Made by a program: the position numbers and the translations under genes. Under the pieces are notes generated by a model, which searched no databases, was not told where the DNA came from, and saw only the letters and a program-made list of their open reading frames with translations. Positions 45,500-54,873 of a stretch of DNA of 64,000 nt are shown here, one piece after another. Numbering within the stretch: position 1 is the stretch's first letter; the number at the start of each line of letters is the position of its first letter. This DNA comes from Calothrix sp. NIES-3974 (lineage in GTDB: Bacteria; Cyanobacteriota; Cyanobacteriia; Cyanobacteriales; Nostocaceae), in contig NZ_AP018254.1 in the NCBI RefSeq assembly GCF_002368395.1, positions 2,976,001 through 3,040,000 on the forward strand. Direction: 5' to 3'.

Positions 45500-45957
45500 G
45501 GAATACTCACCTCTATCCCTGGCTTCTCGATTCAAGCTATCGGGGGGAAAATCCGTAAAAAACACTAGACAGTCAAGATAAATGTTGCTGTTGGGCTACA
45601 CAATGACAAAAACTAGTACAAGTACAAGTCGGCGGAAATACGCCTACCATTCCCCTAGCTCCCATGCTCCGCGTGGGAGCAGAATCTGCGAGGCTCCAGC
45701 CTCGTGAACGAAAGCGGTAGCCCTCATTTACTGGGTGACCACGCAGAGCATAGTCACCAGATAAATGGTCTGGATCTTTCCGCCAACCCAAACTAGTAGG
45801 ATCAAGTTTTTGACTTAGTAGCTACGGCAACCGTAGTTACACCGTAGCTGCATCAACACCAATATATTTTTTGACTAGCTAAATTTTCCACCCACTCTAC
45901 TGGAAAATTTTATACCTTTTATAGATAAACCGCATCAGGGAAAAATCCGAAACTTCT
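45500..45957. other. Spacer between hemF and the STAS gene with a repeat
   Basis: Contains the CCCATGCTCCGCGTGGG repeat at 45659-45740 and a small inverted repeat CTACGGCAACCGTAG at about 45821-45835. No gene was found. Confidence 0.5.
45659..45740 (+). repeat. CCCATGCTCCGCGTGGG dispersed repeat
   Basis: Inverted repeat GCTCCCATGCTCCGCGTGGGAGC, then GAATCTGCGAGGCTCC and GGTAGCCCTCA. It is the same architecture as 33225-33300. Confidence 0.7.
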
Positions 45958-47022
45958 TCAATGTTCCTGTGAACCGAATTCCGATACCTGGGTGGGATGC
46001 CAATTAATCCAATCTTGGGGTTTCAGGAAGGTGTGGTACAGTTCGGCTTCTGGTGTATTGGGTTCTGGTTGGTAGCCGTATTCCCAGCGTACTAAAGGTG
46101 GTAGGGACATCAAAATGGATTCAGTTCGTCCATTGGTTTGGAGACCAAAAATTGTCCCTCGGTCGTAAACTAGGTTAAATTCGACGTAGCGACCGCGACG
46201 GTAGAGTTGGAAATTACGTTGGCGATCGCCATACTCCATCGAGTGTCGGCGTTCGACTATGGGTAGGTATGCTGCAAGAAAGGCATTACCACAATCTTGA
46301 ACAAAGGCAAATAATTCTTCCCAGGTGCGTTGGGGGATTTCACCTATATTCTGACTGTATTTGGCCGCATTCCCGTTGGGGTCGGGACCTCGATACAACT
46401 GTCCGCGACCATCTTGGTAATCGAAGAATAAACCACCAATTCCGCGAGTTTCACCGCGATGCTTCAAATAAAAGTATTCATCACACCACTGTTTAAATAC
46501 AGGATAGTATTCTGGGTGGTGGCGATCGCAAGCTGCTTTTAAGGTCTGATGAAAATGCTTCGCATCCTCGGCAAAGGGGTAATAGGGGGTTAAATCCGCC
46601 CCTCCCCCAAACCACCACACCGAACCTGCTTCAAAGTAACGGTAATTTAAATGAACGGTGGGGACGTAGGGATTACGGGGATGTAATACCATCGATGTTC
46701 CGGTGGCATAGAAACGGTGTCCCGCAGCTTCCGGACGCTGGGTCAATATTGAAGGAGGTAAATGGTCTCCCCAGACCTCGGAGAAATTCACCCCAGCTTG
46801 TTCAAAAATAGCACCCTCCCGCAACACCCGCGATCGCCCACCACCTCCTTCGGGACGCTCCCAACCATCCTCCTGAAATTTACCGACACCATCAATTTTC
46901 TCCAAACCCTGGGCGATCGCATCCTGGAGTTGACGCATAAAAAGACTAACGCGCTCCTTCGCATCTGCTGGTGGTAGGAATGACTCAGACTTGGCAATTG
47001 GGGATTGGGAGTTGGTCAACAT
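45958..47022 (-). CDS. hemF: Oxygen-dependent coproporphyrinogen III oxidase
   Basis: This 354-residue cytosolic enzyme converts coproporphyrinogen III to protoporphyrinogen IX with O2, on the path to haem, chlorophyll and bilins. Signature blocks: [57 protein letters not shown]-like ([15 protein letters not shown]), and [18 protein letters not shown] near the C-terminus. Length is typical. The start at 47022 ([11 protein letters not shown]) matches homologues; 47034 is possible. It supplies tetrapyrrole precursors also needed by pebA/pebB. Confidence 0.96.
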   Translation of the reverse strand: MLTNSQSPIAKSESFLPPADAKERVSLFMRQLQDAIAQGLEKIDGVGKFQEDGWERPEGGGGRSRVLREGAIFEQAGVNFSEVWGDHLPPSILTQRPEAAGHRFYATGTSMVLHPRNPYVPTVHLNYRYFEAGSVWWFGGGADLTPYYPFAEDAKHFHQTLKAACDRHHPEYYPVFKQWCDEYFYLKHRGETRGIGGLFFDYQDGRGQLYRGPDPNGNAAKYSQNIGEIPQRTWEELFAFVQDCGNAFLAAYLPIVERRHSMEYGDRQRNFQLYRRGRYVEFNLVYDRGTIFGLQTNGRTESILMSLPPLVRWEYGYQPEPNTPEAELYHTFLKPQDWINWHPTQVSEFGSQEH

Positions 47023-47519
47023 AGATATTTTCAAACCCTAAACAGAACCTAAACTACAATTTTTACCAAACAATTTTTGAAGCTCGCGCTGATCAACTAC
47101 GCCCTTTCTCTAATCACCTGAGCGTCATTTCCGTGAGAAAATAAACCTGGGTGGATCAATTTGCTTCCGTGCCCATTCTGACTCATACTTTGAGCGATTC
47201 ACGACTGAGTAATGACCAGGTAATTAGAGAAAAAACCTAATCAGGCAATTAAATAACATTTTCCCTCAAATTGTGTATCACTATGTACGTTTATTGCTCT
47301 TTTCAATCTAAATTTATGTAAACATTGGTATGTAAATAAATATTACAGTTACCTACGTAAACTACTTCCGTGGTGTTCAAAATAGTTACGCAACAGAATT
47401 CTGGTTTGAGATACGGAGTCACGAACTACAAAAGAAACTTCTTTGTCTAAATAAAATCCGGTCAATCAGAAGCTAACCCTGACAACTGATAACTGATAAG
47501 AGGAGGAGAGATTGACAAA
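47023..47519. other. Divergent spacer upstream of hemF
   Basis: About 500 bases without a gene or a member of the repeat families listed here. Promoters of hemF and the SRPBCC gene should lie here. No specific operator was recognised. Confidence 0.4.
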
Positions 47520-48041
47520 ATGCAAACTTGGTTATCCAAATTCATCCATCGTAAACGCCGTCGAGTTTGTGTCTCTTTGGTACGAACTTATCAGGAAATT
47601 AGTTCTGCATCGGTCGATGAACTCTGGCAAAAAGTTGTAGACCTCGCTGACGTATCTTGGCATCCCCTTTTCAAAAGTACCAATGTCCCCTCTGGACTCG
47701 TACCTAAACCAGGACTCATCTTTCAAGCCTTTACCCGGCTTTCCCCCATCCCCATCCGTATTTTCGTGGAACGGGTGAATCCCCGCGAACTCCTTAGTAT
47801 TCGTGTTCTCGCTATTCCCGGTATTGAAGAACGTCTCACCTACCGTATCGAATCAACCGTGTGTGGAAGTTATCTATCCTACTCCGTCACATTACGGGGT
47901 TGGCTTTCCCCAATTATTTGGTCATTTTCTCGTCCCTACGCCGATAAGGTCGCCCGTGCTTTAATTAGTGCAGTAGAAGATACTACCGAAAAAACCGTAT
48001 CCCATCGTAAATCCATCAGCGACCAGTGTTTTGATTTTTAG
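47520..48041 (+). CDS. SRPBCC-fold (polyketide cyclase/START-like) protein
   Basis: This 173-residue protein has a START/Bet-v1-like pattern: YQEISSASVDELWQKVVDLADVSWHPLF, a central GLVPKPGLIFQAFTR, and strands RIFVERVNPRELLSIRVL and RLTYRIESTVCGSYLSYSV, ending in a long C-terminal helix. Such domains bind hydrophobic ligands. Ligand and role are unknown. AGGAGGAGAG lies about 10 bases before the ATG. Monocistronic. Confidence 0.7.
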   Translation: MQTWLSKFIHRKRRRVCVSLVRTYQEISSASVDELWQKVVDLADVSWHPLFKSTNVPSGLVPKPGLIFQAFTRLSPIPIRIFVERVNPRELLSIRVLAIPGIEERLTYRIESTVCGSYLSYSVTLRGWLSPIIWSFSRPYADKVARALISAVEDTTEKTVSHRKSISDQCFDF

Positions 48042-48388
48042 GAGGAAGGTAGCAGAAGTCGCGTTTTTCCCGAAACCCGACTTCTCACCTCAAATTCTAA
48101 GATTTCGATTTCGCTTCTGTATTTTTAACTTGTTTGCATTTACATAAAAATCTTTAATTAACACCTGGTTCGAGGCTGTACTCCCTAGGTCATAACAACG
48201 ATAAGATGCAAATATAGCGATTCGTCCCCAAATAATTTGTAAACAAATGTAAACCAGAACACATGTCAAATTTTGCAGTCTGGATTTTGGTTTTGAGTTG
48301 GCAGATTATTGAGGATTAAGAACTATTGTCCAGATAATTTAAGAAAAATTACTATTTGTCAAGCCTGTTGCGGCAGTGAGGGGAACCG
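48042..48388. other. Spacer with GAAGTCGxGTTT hairpin
   Basis: At 48052-48085 AGAAGTCGCGTTT pairs with AAACCCGACTTCT. The stem could end the SRPBCC transcript but lacks a T tract. A similar inverted repeat occurs at about 51601-51667. No gene is seen. Confidence 0.5.
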
Positions 48389-49462
48389 ATGATTAATAAG
48401 ACACTTGAAACCAGCGCAGTCCTAGAAGTGTTACGACCTGTGCAAGACCCAGAACTGCGCAAAAGTTTGGTCGAATTGAATATGATTCGCAATGTGCAAA
48501 TTGATGGTGGTAAGGTGAGTTTTACTTTGGTTTTAACCACACCAGCTTGTCCCTTGCGGGAATTTATTGTGGAGGATTGTCAAAAAGCAGTTAAAACCTT
48601 ACCGGGTGTACAGGAAGTTGTGGTGGACGTGACCGCCGAAACACCCCAACAAAAGGGAGTACCTGACCGGAATGGGGTTCCGGGGGTAAAAAATATTATT
48701 GCAGTGTCTAGTGGCAAAGGAGGGGTAGGTAAAAGTACGGTTGCGGTGAATGTGGCGGTGGCTTTAGCCCAAACAGGGGCAAAGGTTGGTTTACTGGATG
48801 CGGATATTTACGGACCGAACGACCCGACCATGTTGGGTTTAGGGGATGTGAAGGTTGCGGTGCGTACCACTCCCCAGGGTGATGTTCTGGAACCCGCTTT
48901 TAACCACGGAGTTAAATTGGTGTCAATGGGTTTTCTGATCGACCGGGATCAGCCGGTGATTTGGCGTGGGCCAATGCTGAATGGGATTATTCGCCAGTTT
49001 TTATACCAGGTAGAATGGGGAGAGTTGGATTATTTAATTGTGGATATGCCGCCGGGAACTGGGGATGCCCAATTAACCTTGACTCAGGCTGTACCGATGG
49101 CTGGTGCAGTGATTGTGACGACACCCCAAACCGTGGCATTACTGGATTCCCGCAAAGGTTTACGGATGTTTCAGCAGATGAACGTACCCGTTTTGGGAAT
49201 TGTGGAAAATATGAGTTTTTTTATACCGCCAGATTTACCTGACCGCCAGTATGATATTTTTGGTTCTGGTGGAGGTTCCAAAACTGCTGGAGAATTGGGA
49301 GTACCCCTACTTGGATGTATACCCTTAGAAATTTCCGCCCGCATAGGTGGGGATACAGGAGTACCGATTGTTGTGGGTGAACCCGAATCAGCCAGTGCGA
49401 AAGCACTACGTAATGTTGCTCTTGCGATCGCAGGTAAGGTATCAGTTATGGCATTAACATAA
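48389..49462 (+). CDS. Mrp/NBP35 (ApbC) family iron-sulfur carrier ATPase
   Basis: This 357-residue protein has an N-terminal MIP18/DUF59 domain (about 1-85, VLEVLRPVQDPELRKSLVELNMI with TPACPLREF) and a C-terminal P-loop ATPase domain. The deviant Walker A is SSGKGGVGKST (about 108-118), followed by GLLDADIYGPNDPTMLG and VDMPPGTGDAQLTLTQ. It is thought to bind and transfer Fe-S clusters. Unlike many homologues, the C-terminal CxxC is not obvious here (NMSFFIPPDLPDRQYDIFG replaces the Cys-containing region). That also occurs in other cyanobacterial Mrp proteins as far as I recall. Confidence 0.92.
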   Translation: MINKTLETSAVLEVLRPVQDPELRKSLVELNMIRNVQIDGGKVSFTLVLTTPACPLREFIVEDCQKAVKTLPGVQEVVVDVTAETPQQKGVPDRNGVPGVKNIIAVSSGKGGVGKSTVAVNVAVALAQTGAKVGLLDADIYGPNDPTMLGLGDVKVAVRTTPQGDVLEPAFNHGVKLVSMGFLIDRDQPVIWRGPMLNGIIRQFLYQVEWGELDYLIVDMPPGTGDAQLTLTQAVPMAGAVIVTTPQTVALLDSRKGLRMFQQMNVPVLGIVENMSFFIPPDLPDRQYDIFGSGGGSKTAGELGVPLLGCIPLEISARIGGDTGVPIVVGEPESASAKALRNVALAIAGKVSVMALT

Positions 49463-49701
49463 CAATCATCAAAATCCCAATAAAATTCATTTTTGTCTGG
49501 TTCCTGGGGAACAACCTAGGAATACAGACATAACGCTGAAAGTTCAGCGCTTAGAACCAATTATCTGAAGACTTTTGAGACATACATAACTATAATTTTT
49601 ATCTCCCTTCTCCCAGGGAAATAGGCAACAGTTTTTTTAACTGTTCGTCTTGATTCTGTCTCCATATATACTAAAACTTACTTGCAGTCTGAATTAGCAC
49701 A
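49463..49701. other. mrp-rodA spacer with hairpin
   Basis: AACGCTGAAAGTTCAGCGCTT at about 49531-49551 forms a 7-8 bp hairpin without a T tract. It may be a weak terminator or attenuator between the two same-strand genes. Confidence 0.45.
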
Positions 49702-51084
49702 ATGTTACTAAGAAAGAAATCCCACCTATCCCATATTAGCTCCCATAGTTGGTTTCGACCCTGGCAAAGAATGGATTGGTTATTGTTTGTGCTGGTGGTG
49801 GGTGTTAGCCTTTTCGGCGGATTAATGATTTACAGCACCGAACTTAGCTATCTTCGTGAACTTAGTATCGGCCAAATTGTGAGTCAGATACAAGCTGGTG
49901 AATTAAAAGTACCAAAATTCCTCACCCACATAATCGTAGCCGGAGTTGGAGCGATTATCGCTTTGATTTTGGCTGTATTACGTTACGAACACCTACAACG
50001 AATCCATTGGGTTTCTTATGGCTTGACCATCGCTTTGCTAATTGCGGTGGAGGTTTTGGGAAAGACAGAATTGGGAGCGCAAAGATGGTTCCAAATTGGC
50101 TTTTTTCGGTTTCAACCTTCCGAATTCGCCAAAATATTCATGATTATTACCCTAGCATCCATATTACATAGAACGACAGCCTCTAGCTTATCGGTAGTAT
50201 TTCGAGCCTTGGCAATCACTGCTGTACCCTGGGCATTAATTTTTAAACAACCTGACCTGGCCACATCGTTGGTATTTGGAGCGATAGTATTAGGAATGCT
50301 GTACTGGGCAAATGCTAACCCAGGTTGGTTGATTTTGATGATTTCCCCCATTGTGGCAGCAATTTTACTTAGTATTCAGTGGCCATTTGCCCTCACCTTA
50401 CCGGGTGGTTTAGCTTTCGGTATTTTAGGTTTAATATGGGCAGTAGCAATGGGTGTAGTCGGTTGGAAAACTCTCCCCTGGCAAAGATTTGGTATTGGGG
50501 GGATTGGCGCTTGGTTGATGAATATGCTGGGGGGTGAGATTGGTATTTTAATTTGGAAGTATGTTCTGAAGGATTATCAAAAAGGGCGTTTAATCTCTTT
50601 TTTGAATCCAGAGGCTGACCCATTAAATTCCGGATATCAACAAGCCCAATCCCGAACCGCTATTGGTGCAGGTGAATGGTTTGGACGGGGTTTGAGTAAT
50701 GGTCCAATGACCCAATTGAATTTCGTCCCCGAACAGCACACGGATTTTATCTTTTCAGCTGTGGGTGAGGAGTTTGGTTTTATTGGTGCGATTATCATGA
50801 TTTGCGTATTTGCACTGATTTGTATTCGTTTGCTGATGATTGCCCAAAATGCCAAAGATAATTTTGGTTCCCTGTTGGCGATTGGTACACTGTCGATGAT
50901 AGTTTTCCAAACAGTGGTAAATATCGGTATGAATGTGGGATTAGCACCCGTTGCTGGTATACCTTTACCTTGGATGAGTTATGGGGGAACGGCGATGCTG
51001 ACTAATTTTATTGCTTTAGGGATTGTTGAGTCGGTGAATACCTTTAGCCCTCCACCCAGCAAGTATAGAAATTTGAGATATTAA
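49702..51084 (+). CDS. rodA: RodA peptidoglycan polymerase (SEDS family)
   Basis: This 460-residue integral membrane glycosyltransferase for lateral wall synthesis works with a class B PBP and MreB. It has about 10 hydrophobic helices. SEDS signatures: FQPSEFAKIFMI, DLATSLVFGAIVL, SRTAIGAGEWFGRGLSNG, FVPEQHTDFIFSAVGEEFGF, and near the end GIPLPWMSYGGTAMLTNF. It is longer than E. coli RodA (370) because of an insertion of about 40 residues after helix 1 (LRELSIGQIVSQIQAGEL) and a loop in the middle, as in other cyanobacteria. Confidence 0.93.
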   Translation: MLLRKKSHLSHISSHSWFRPWQRMDWLLFVLVVGVSLFGGLMIYSTELSYLRELSIGQIVSQIQAGELKVPKFLTHIIVAGVGAIIALILAVLRYEHLQRIHWVSYGLTIALLIAVEVLGKTELGAQRWFQIGFFRFQPSEFAKIFMIITLASILHRTTASSLSVVFRALAITAVPWALIFKQPDLATSLVFGAIVLGMLYWANANPGWLILMISPIVAAILLSIQWPFALTLPGGLAFGILGLIWAVAMGVVGWKTLPWQRFGIGGIGAWLMNMLGGEIGILIWKYVLKDYQKGRLISFLNPEADPLNSGYQQAQSRTAIGAGEWFGRGLSNGPMTQLNFVPEQHTDFIFSAVGEEFGFIGAIIMICVFALICIRLLMIAQNAKDNFGSLLAIGTLSMIVFQTVVNIGMNVGLAPVAGIPLPWMSYGGTAMLTNFIALGIVESVNTFSPPPSKYRNLRY

Positions 51085-51338
51085 TTCAACGTGAGTTCGA
51101 TGAGTTATAAAGCCTGAAACTCTTGTCCAGTATTATTCGTAGGAAATAGAAGTTTTTAAAAACCTCCTAGTATGCTGAGAATAAAATCATTAAACCTGGA
51201 ATTAGTCAGTTATTGACTTTGTTCTCAACTAATGGATGAGGTTACTTTAAACCTTAACTTGCGAAATCATTGATTCACAGGGATTGTAGCGTTTACAATC
51301 CGTCGAATTCACGTTAATTCATCAAACACTGGTTTTGA

Positions 51339-51518
51339 CAAGCACCAGCAGATATTGCTAGATGGGTTAAGGGTCGAGCATCCCACCATTTAAGAAAAGA
51401 ATTTCCAGAATTAAAAAAACTACCTGCTTTGTGGACACCAACATATTTTGTAGCGTCAACTGGTCAAGTTAGCACTGAGGTGGTTAAAAAGTATATTGAA
51501 AATCAACGCGGCAAATGA
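51339..51518 (+). pseudogene. IS200/IS605-family TnpA remnant (C-terminal third)
   Basis: Translation gives APADIARWVKGRASHHLRKE, then FPELKKLPALWTPTYFVAS and STEVVKKYIENQRGK. This is the C-terminus of the Y1 transposase, including the tyrosine helix (VVKKYIENQ). It is closed upstream by an in-frame TGA at 51336-51338 and has no N-terminus. A GGGGATAAATCCCC hairpin at about 51527-51540 may be what is left of the right end. No tnpB is present. Confidence 0.85.
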
Positions 51519-51600
51519 GGAAACGCGGGGATAAATCCCCTTGAGTTGCGTTACCCCTACGGGAAGCAAGCTACTTCTCACGCTCCCACTATGTCTTGAT

Positions 51601-51667
51601 AGAAGTTGGGTTTTTTGCCAGATGATCTAATTTCATCCAGACTTCTCTCTAAAACCCGACTTCTCAC
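51601..51667. repeat. GAAGTCGGGTTTT inverted repeat
   Basis: AGAAGTTGGGTTTT at the left and AAAACCCGACTTCT at the right enclose about 40 bases. It sits just after the 3' end of menA. A smaller version is at 48052-48085. Confidence 0.65.
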
Positions 51668-51678
51668 CAATTCAGGAA

Positions 51679-52590
51679 TCACAGCATAAATCCGAGTCCG
51701 AATAGGAAACAGTACCAAAAATGAACGCCAATGGCGATAAATTTGCTGTTGCTGACGATTTCCGGGTGGTGATGATGGCGATGGACGTGGAGACATAGTT
51801 TGACGGCAAATGGTAAACTCATCCAACTAAGTAATGTCAACAAGGGAAAATCGCCAACGAGAACGTAAATGATACCAATCACGTAAATACTGGCTGTTAA
51901 CCAATTGAGAAGGTAAGAACCGCGCTGGGTTCCTAATCGGACGATGGGTGATTTTTTCCCCGCAGCTAAATCATCTTCAACTTGGTGGAAGTGGGAACAG
52001 TATAATACTAAACTAGTGGCAATCCCGACACTGATGGAGGCAATTAGAGCTACAGCGGAGAAACTTTGGGCTTGGCTATAGTAGGCAGCTTCCACGGCAA
52101 CTGGTCCGAAGGCAAAGAAACAGAGAATTTCCCCTAGACCCTGGTATCCGAGGCGGAAGGGTGGCCCTTGGTAAATGTAGCCCAGAATACAGCACACCAG
52201 GATTAAACCGATTACCGTCAGGTCTTGTTGCCACCAAGTGATCGCGAAAATTCCCAGTAATCCGGTGAGCAAACAGCTATTTCCTAACCAAAATATTAAT
52301 TGCTTGTTGCGGGTGAGGTTCACTAGGGAATGGTGTTTATTTTTATCGATTTCTGTCTCGGAGTCAAATACGTCGTTACTCAGGTTTTCCCAGGCTAAAA
52401 TCAAAATTGCGGCGATCGCAAATGTGAGAAAAATCTGTGTATTAAATATTTTTGTTTGGCTGTAAGCTATAGCGCTACCAACCCAGATAGGAATAATTGC
52501 CACGCTATACATCGGCAATTTAATTGCTGCTATCCACAGTTTTTTCTGGGGGAAGTTTTTGGAGGAATAGGAAATTGATTTGATAGTCAT
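51679..52590 (-). CDS. menA: 1,4-dihydroxy-2-naphthoate prenyl (phytyl) transferase
   Basis: This 303-residue UbiA-family membrane prenyltransferase attaches a phytyl chain to the naphthoate ring in phylloquinone (photosystem I quinone) synthesis. About 8-9 helices. The first Asp motif is NLSNDVFDSETEID (about 69-82). A second conserved region lies around HFHQVEDDLAAGKKSPIVRLG. YQGPPFRLGYQGLGE is a further MenA-type block. It is divergent from menF (isochorismate synthase), so both ends of the pathway are regulated from one 500-base spacer. Confidence 0.93.
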   Translation of the reverse strand: MTIKSISYSSKNFPQKKLWIAAIKLPMYSVAIIPIWVGSAIAYSQTKIFNTQIFLTFAIAAILILAWENLSNDVFDSETEIDKNKHHSLVNLTRNKQLIFWLGNSCLLTGLLGIFAITWWQQDLTVIGLILVCCILGYIYQGPPFRLGYQGLGEILCFFAFGPVAVEAAYYSQAQSFSAVALIASISVGIATSLVLYCSHFHQVEDDLAAGKKSPIVRLGTQRGSYLLNWLTASIYVIGIIYVLVGDFPLLTLLSWMSLPFAVKLCLHVHRHHHHPEIVSNSKFIAIGVHFWYCFLFGLGFML

Positions 52591-53089
52591 TGGATTTTAG
52601 GTTCTGGATTTCTGGCTATGCTGAATGATTTTTTCTGAATATTTATTTACTTCATCCCACATTTCGCTTTTTTTGTGGTAAGTGAATCTGGAGTTAGGGG
52701 GAAGGGGACGAAGCGAAGTAAAATTCTGATATTTATTAGTGGATTTGGGTATGGAACCACCCTGGATGCAGTCAATCGACCCCAAGGCAATATATTATCG
52801 TTCCCTGTGGAAAAGCATTTTCCCTGTATCCTGTGTTCTTTCTTAGTCATCGAAGCTAGAAGATATGGTTTTTACCTGCATTTTTCACAAGTGAGCGGTA
52901 AGCGTCGAGTAACGGGTTGATCTTCCCACAACTACCTACTCCCCACTCCCTGTAAGTTTCATGAGCTTGTGAGAAATCCAGGTTTAGTGGTGAAAGGGTG
53001 ACGGTTTGTGTTACCTGTAGAAATACGACCATGTTCGTTCGTACTTTAGGAAGATAACTTCAAAAAAATTTACTATTTGCCAAGAACCC
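52591..53089. other. menA-menF divergent spacer with a MITE-like copy
   Basis: Contains a full MITE-like repeat at 52875-52982. The rest should include both promoters. Open frames at 52597-52850 span repeat and AT-rich sequence without family support. Confidence 0.55.
52875..52982 (+). repeat. MITE-like repeat, complete copy
   Basis: Ends CCTGCATTTTTCACAAG and CTTGTGAGAAATCCAGG (terminal inverted repeats). Interior: GGTAAGCGTCGAGTAACGG, then CTACTCCCCACTCCCTGTAA. About 108 bases long and non-coding. Confidence 0.8.
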
Positions 53090-54505
53090 ATGACAGTTTC
53101 ACCATGTCATTCTGACTTTTTTGTATATAATAAAAGACTGTATCAATTTCTATTTTCCACTCAGGGCTATTGTATTGAGCATAGTTGTACACAGATTGTC
53201 AGCATTTCTTTCAAAATACCTGCTGTTGATCCTTTAGTTGTATTTGAGCAATGGAAGTGTAGCCATCAATTGAGTTTTTATTGGCAGAATCCCAGTAATT
53301 GTGAGGCGATTGTTGCAATTGATGCTATAAAAAAGTTAGAAATTACGAAGGGGGACCGATTTAGGCAGGCTGAAGAGTTTCTCAAAAAATATCAATGTAA
53401 AAGTTTCATTTTTCCCAATACAGATTTACATTTTGCTCAACCACTTTGTTTTTGTAGTTTTAGCTTTTTTCATGATAGTCAAGAGATTACCTATCCCTTT
53501 CCCAAAGGGACGGTTTTTTTACCTCGCTATACCATTTCCCAGAAACATCATGAATATCAACTAACCGGGAATTTCCTGATTAGTCCCCACTCTCAATTGC
53601 AGAGTATCATCCAGGAACTAGAAGATGCGATCGCGCAGATCCAATCTTTAAAATATATTACCCTACCCCAGCAATTTATCTATCCCCAATGTCCCCAAGC
53701 AACCCTCATCCACCCAGAAAAGTTTCAGGATGGGGTGACATCGGCGTTAACATCCATTGCTCAAGCACGTTTACATAAAATTGTCCTAGCAGACGTGTTA
53801 GACGTTCATTTTGTCAAACCCTTTAATCTCTGTCAATCCCTAAACAACTTGCGTCATCTGCATCCTAACTGCTACATTTTCGCTACTGCTAACGGCAAAG
53901 GACAATACTTCATCGGTGCAAGTCCAGAGAGATTAATTAGCATTCGCAACCAACATTTAATCACTGATGCCTTAGCTGGAAGCGCACCACGGGGTCAAAC
54001 ACCCCAAATCGATGCGGAAAATGCCCACCGTTTACTCCATAGCCCCAAGGAGCGCCACGAACACCACCTAGTCATCGATTTTATCACTCAACAACTATCC
54101 CAATTAGGTCTACTACCCCAGGTATTTACACCTCGTATCCGTCAGCTATCAAATATTCAACACCTGTGGACTCCCATCCATGCCAAAATTCCCCCATCGG
54201 TACATCCGCTCCAAGTAGTGGCTAAACTTCATCCTACACCCGCAGTTGCTGGAGTTGATCGCAATATCGCTTGTGAAGAAATTCGTCATTACGAAACCTT
54301 TGAACGCGGTTTATATGCAGCACCTTTAGGATGGGTGGATGCTCAGGGAAATAGCGAATTTATCGTCGGTATACGTTCTGCACTGATAGATTGCGATCGC
54401 GCGAGGTTATATGCTGGTGCTGGTATCGTTGCTGGTTCTAATCCGGTTAAGGAATTGGCCGAAATTCAATTGAAATTGCAAGCGATGTTAAAGGCATTGG
54501 TTTAA
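53090..54505 (+). CDS. menF: Isochorismate synthase
   Basis: This 471-residue chorismate-binding enzyme converts chorismate to isochorismate, the first step to phylloquinone. The C-terminal catalytic part has KIVLADVLDVHFVKPF, FIGASPERLISIRNQ, TDALAGSAPRGQTPQIDAEN, SPKERHEHHLVIDFI, KLHPTPAVAGVDR and FERGLYAAPLGWVDAQGNSEF, all standard for the MenF/EntC family. The N-terminal 200 residues are more variable. It is divergent from menA and overlaps the next convergent gene by 4 bases. Confidence 0.94.
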   Translation: MTVSPCHSDFFVYNKRLYQFLFSTQGYCIEHSCTQIVSISFKIPAVDPLVVFEQWKCSHQLSFYWQNPSNCEAIVAIDAIKKLEITKGDRFRQAEEFLKKYQCKSFIFPNTDLHFAQPLCFCSFSFFHDSQEITYPFPKGTVFLPRYTISQKHHEYQLTGNFLISPHSQLQSIIQELEDAIAQIQSLKYITLPQQFIYPQCPQATLIHPEKFQDGVTSALTSIAQARLHKIVLADVLDVHFVKPFNLCQSLNNLRHLHPNCYIFATANGKGQYFIGASPERLISIRNQHLITDALAGSAPRGQTPQIDAENAHRLLHSPKERHEHHLVIDFITQQLSQLGLLPQVFTPRIRQLSNIQHLWTPIHAKIPPSVHPLQVVAKLHPTPAVAGVDRNIACEEIRHYETFERGLYAAPLGWVDAQGNSEFIVGIRSALIDCDRARLYAGAGIVAGSNPVKELAEIQLKLQAMLKALV

Positions 54506-54873
54506 TCGTCATCGCTTTGACCAACTGGTTCCACAGGAGTTGGTTGGTCAATCGGTTCGGGAACAAAAATGGCATCGATGTTGGTATCAAAGTCATCCCC
54601 ATCACTCCTTGCTTCCCCAATAGACAAGTTGTTAGTGATTGATTGCTGGAATTTATGTGTATAACTAATACCCCAATGTCGTCCATAATCAAAATGGGGG
54701 TTTTTGTCATTGCGACGTGGGGAAGCAATCTCACAATTGTGACTAGCACTACGGTTATTAAAGTGGCTCGAATTCAGATGCACACCTCCAGCAACCACAA
54801 GTGTATTTTGTGAATTTATTTGATTGAATTGAGCCACAAAATAATTGATTGTTTGCCAAATTTTAAAAACCAT
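54502..54873 (-). CDS. Small unknown protein containing an in-frame dispersed repeat
   Basis: This is a 123-residue protein. I chose the ATG at 54873 (MVFKIWQTINYFVAQFNQIN) because AGGA lies about 7 bases upstream; the longer frame to 55095 looks spurious. It reads a hydrophobic/aromatic N-terminus, SQNTLVVAGGVHLNSSHFNN, then a segment (NCEIASPRRNDKNPHFDYGRH) encoded by a dispersed intergenic repeat, then TNNLSIGEARSDGDDFDTN and an acidic, Pro-rich tail (PEPIDQPTPVEPVG). The VVAGG step resembles a double-glycine site, but the N-terminus is not like the 59.6-kb leaders. Function unknown. Confidence 0.5.
   Translation of the reverse strand: MVFKIWQTINYFVAQFNQINSQNTLVVAGGVHLNSSHFNNRSASHNCEIASPRRNDKNPHFDYGRHWGISYTHKFQQSITNNLSIGEARSDGDDFDTNIDAIFVPEPIDQPTPVEPVGQSDDD
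54684..54748 (-). repeat. GTCATTGC-type dispersed repeat inside a coding region
   Basis: TCGTCCATAATCAAAA, TTTTTGTCATTGCGACG and GGAAGCAATCTCACAATTGTG parallel the spacer copy at about 20015-20085. It lies in frame within the small gene 54502-54873. Confidence 0.7.

Noticed and set aside
51578-51826. 82-codon minus-strand frame overlapping the end of menA
   Set aside because: Shadow of menA combined with the GAAGTCGGG inverted repeat.
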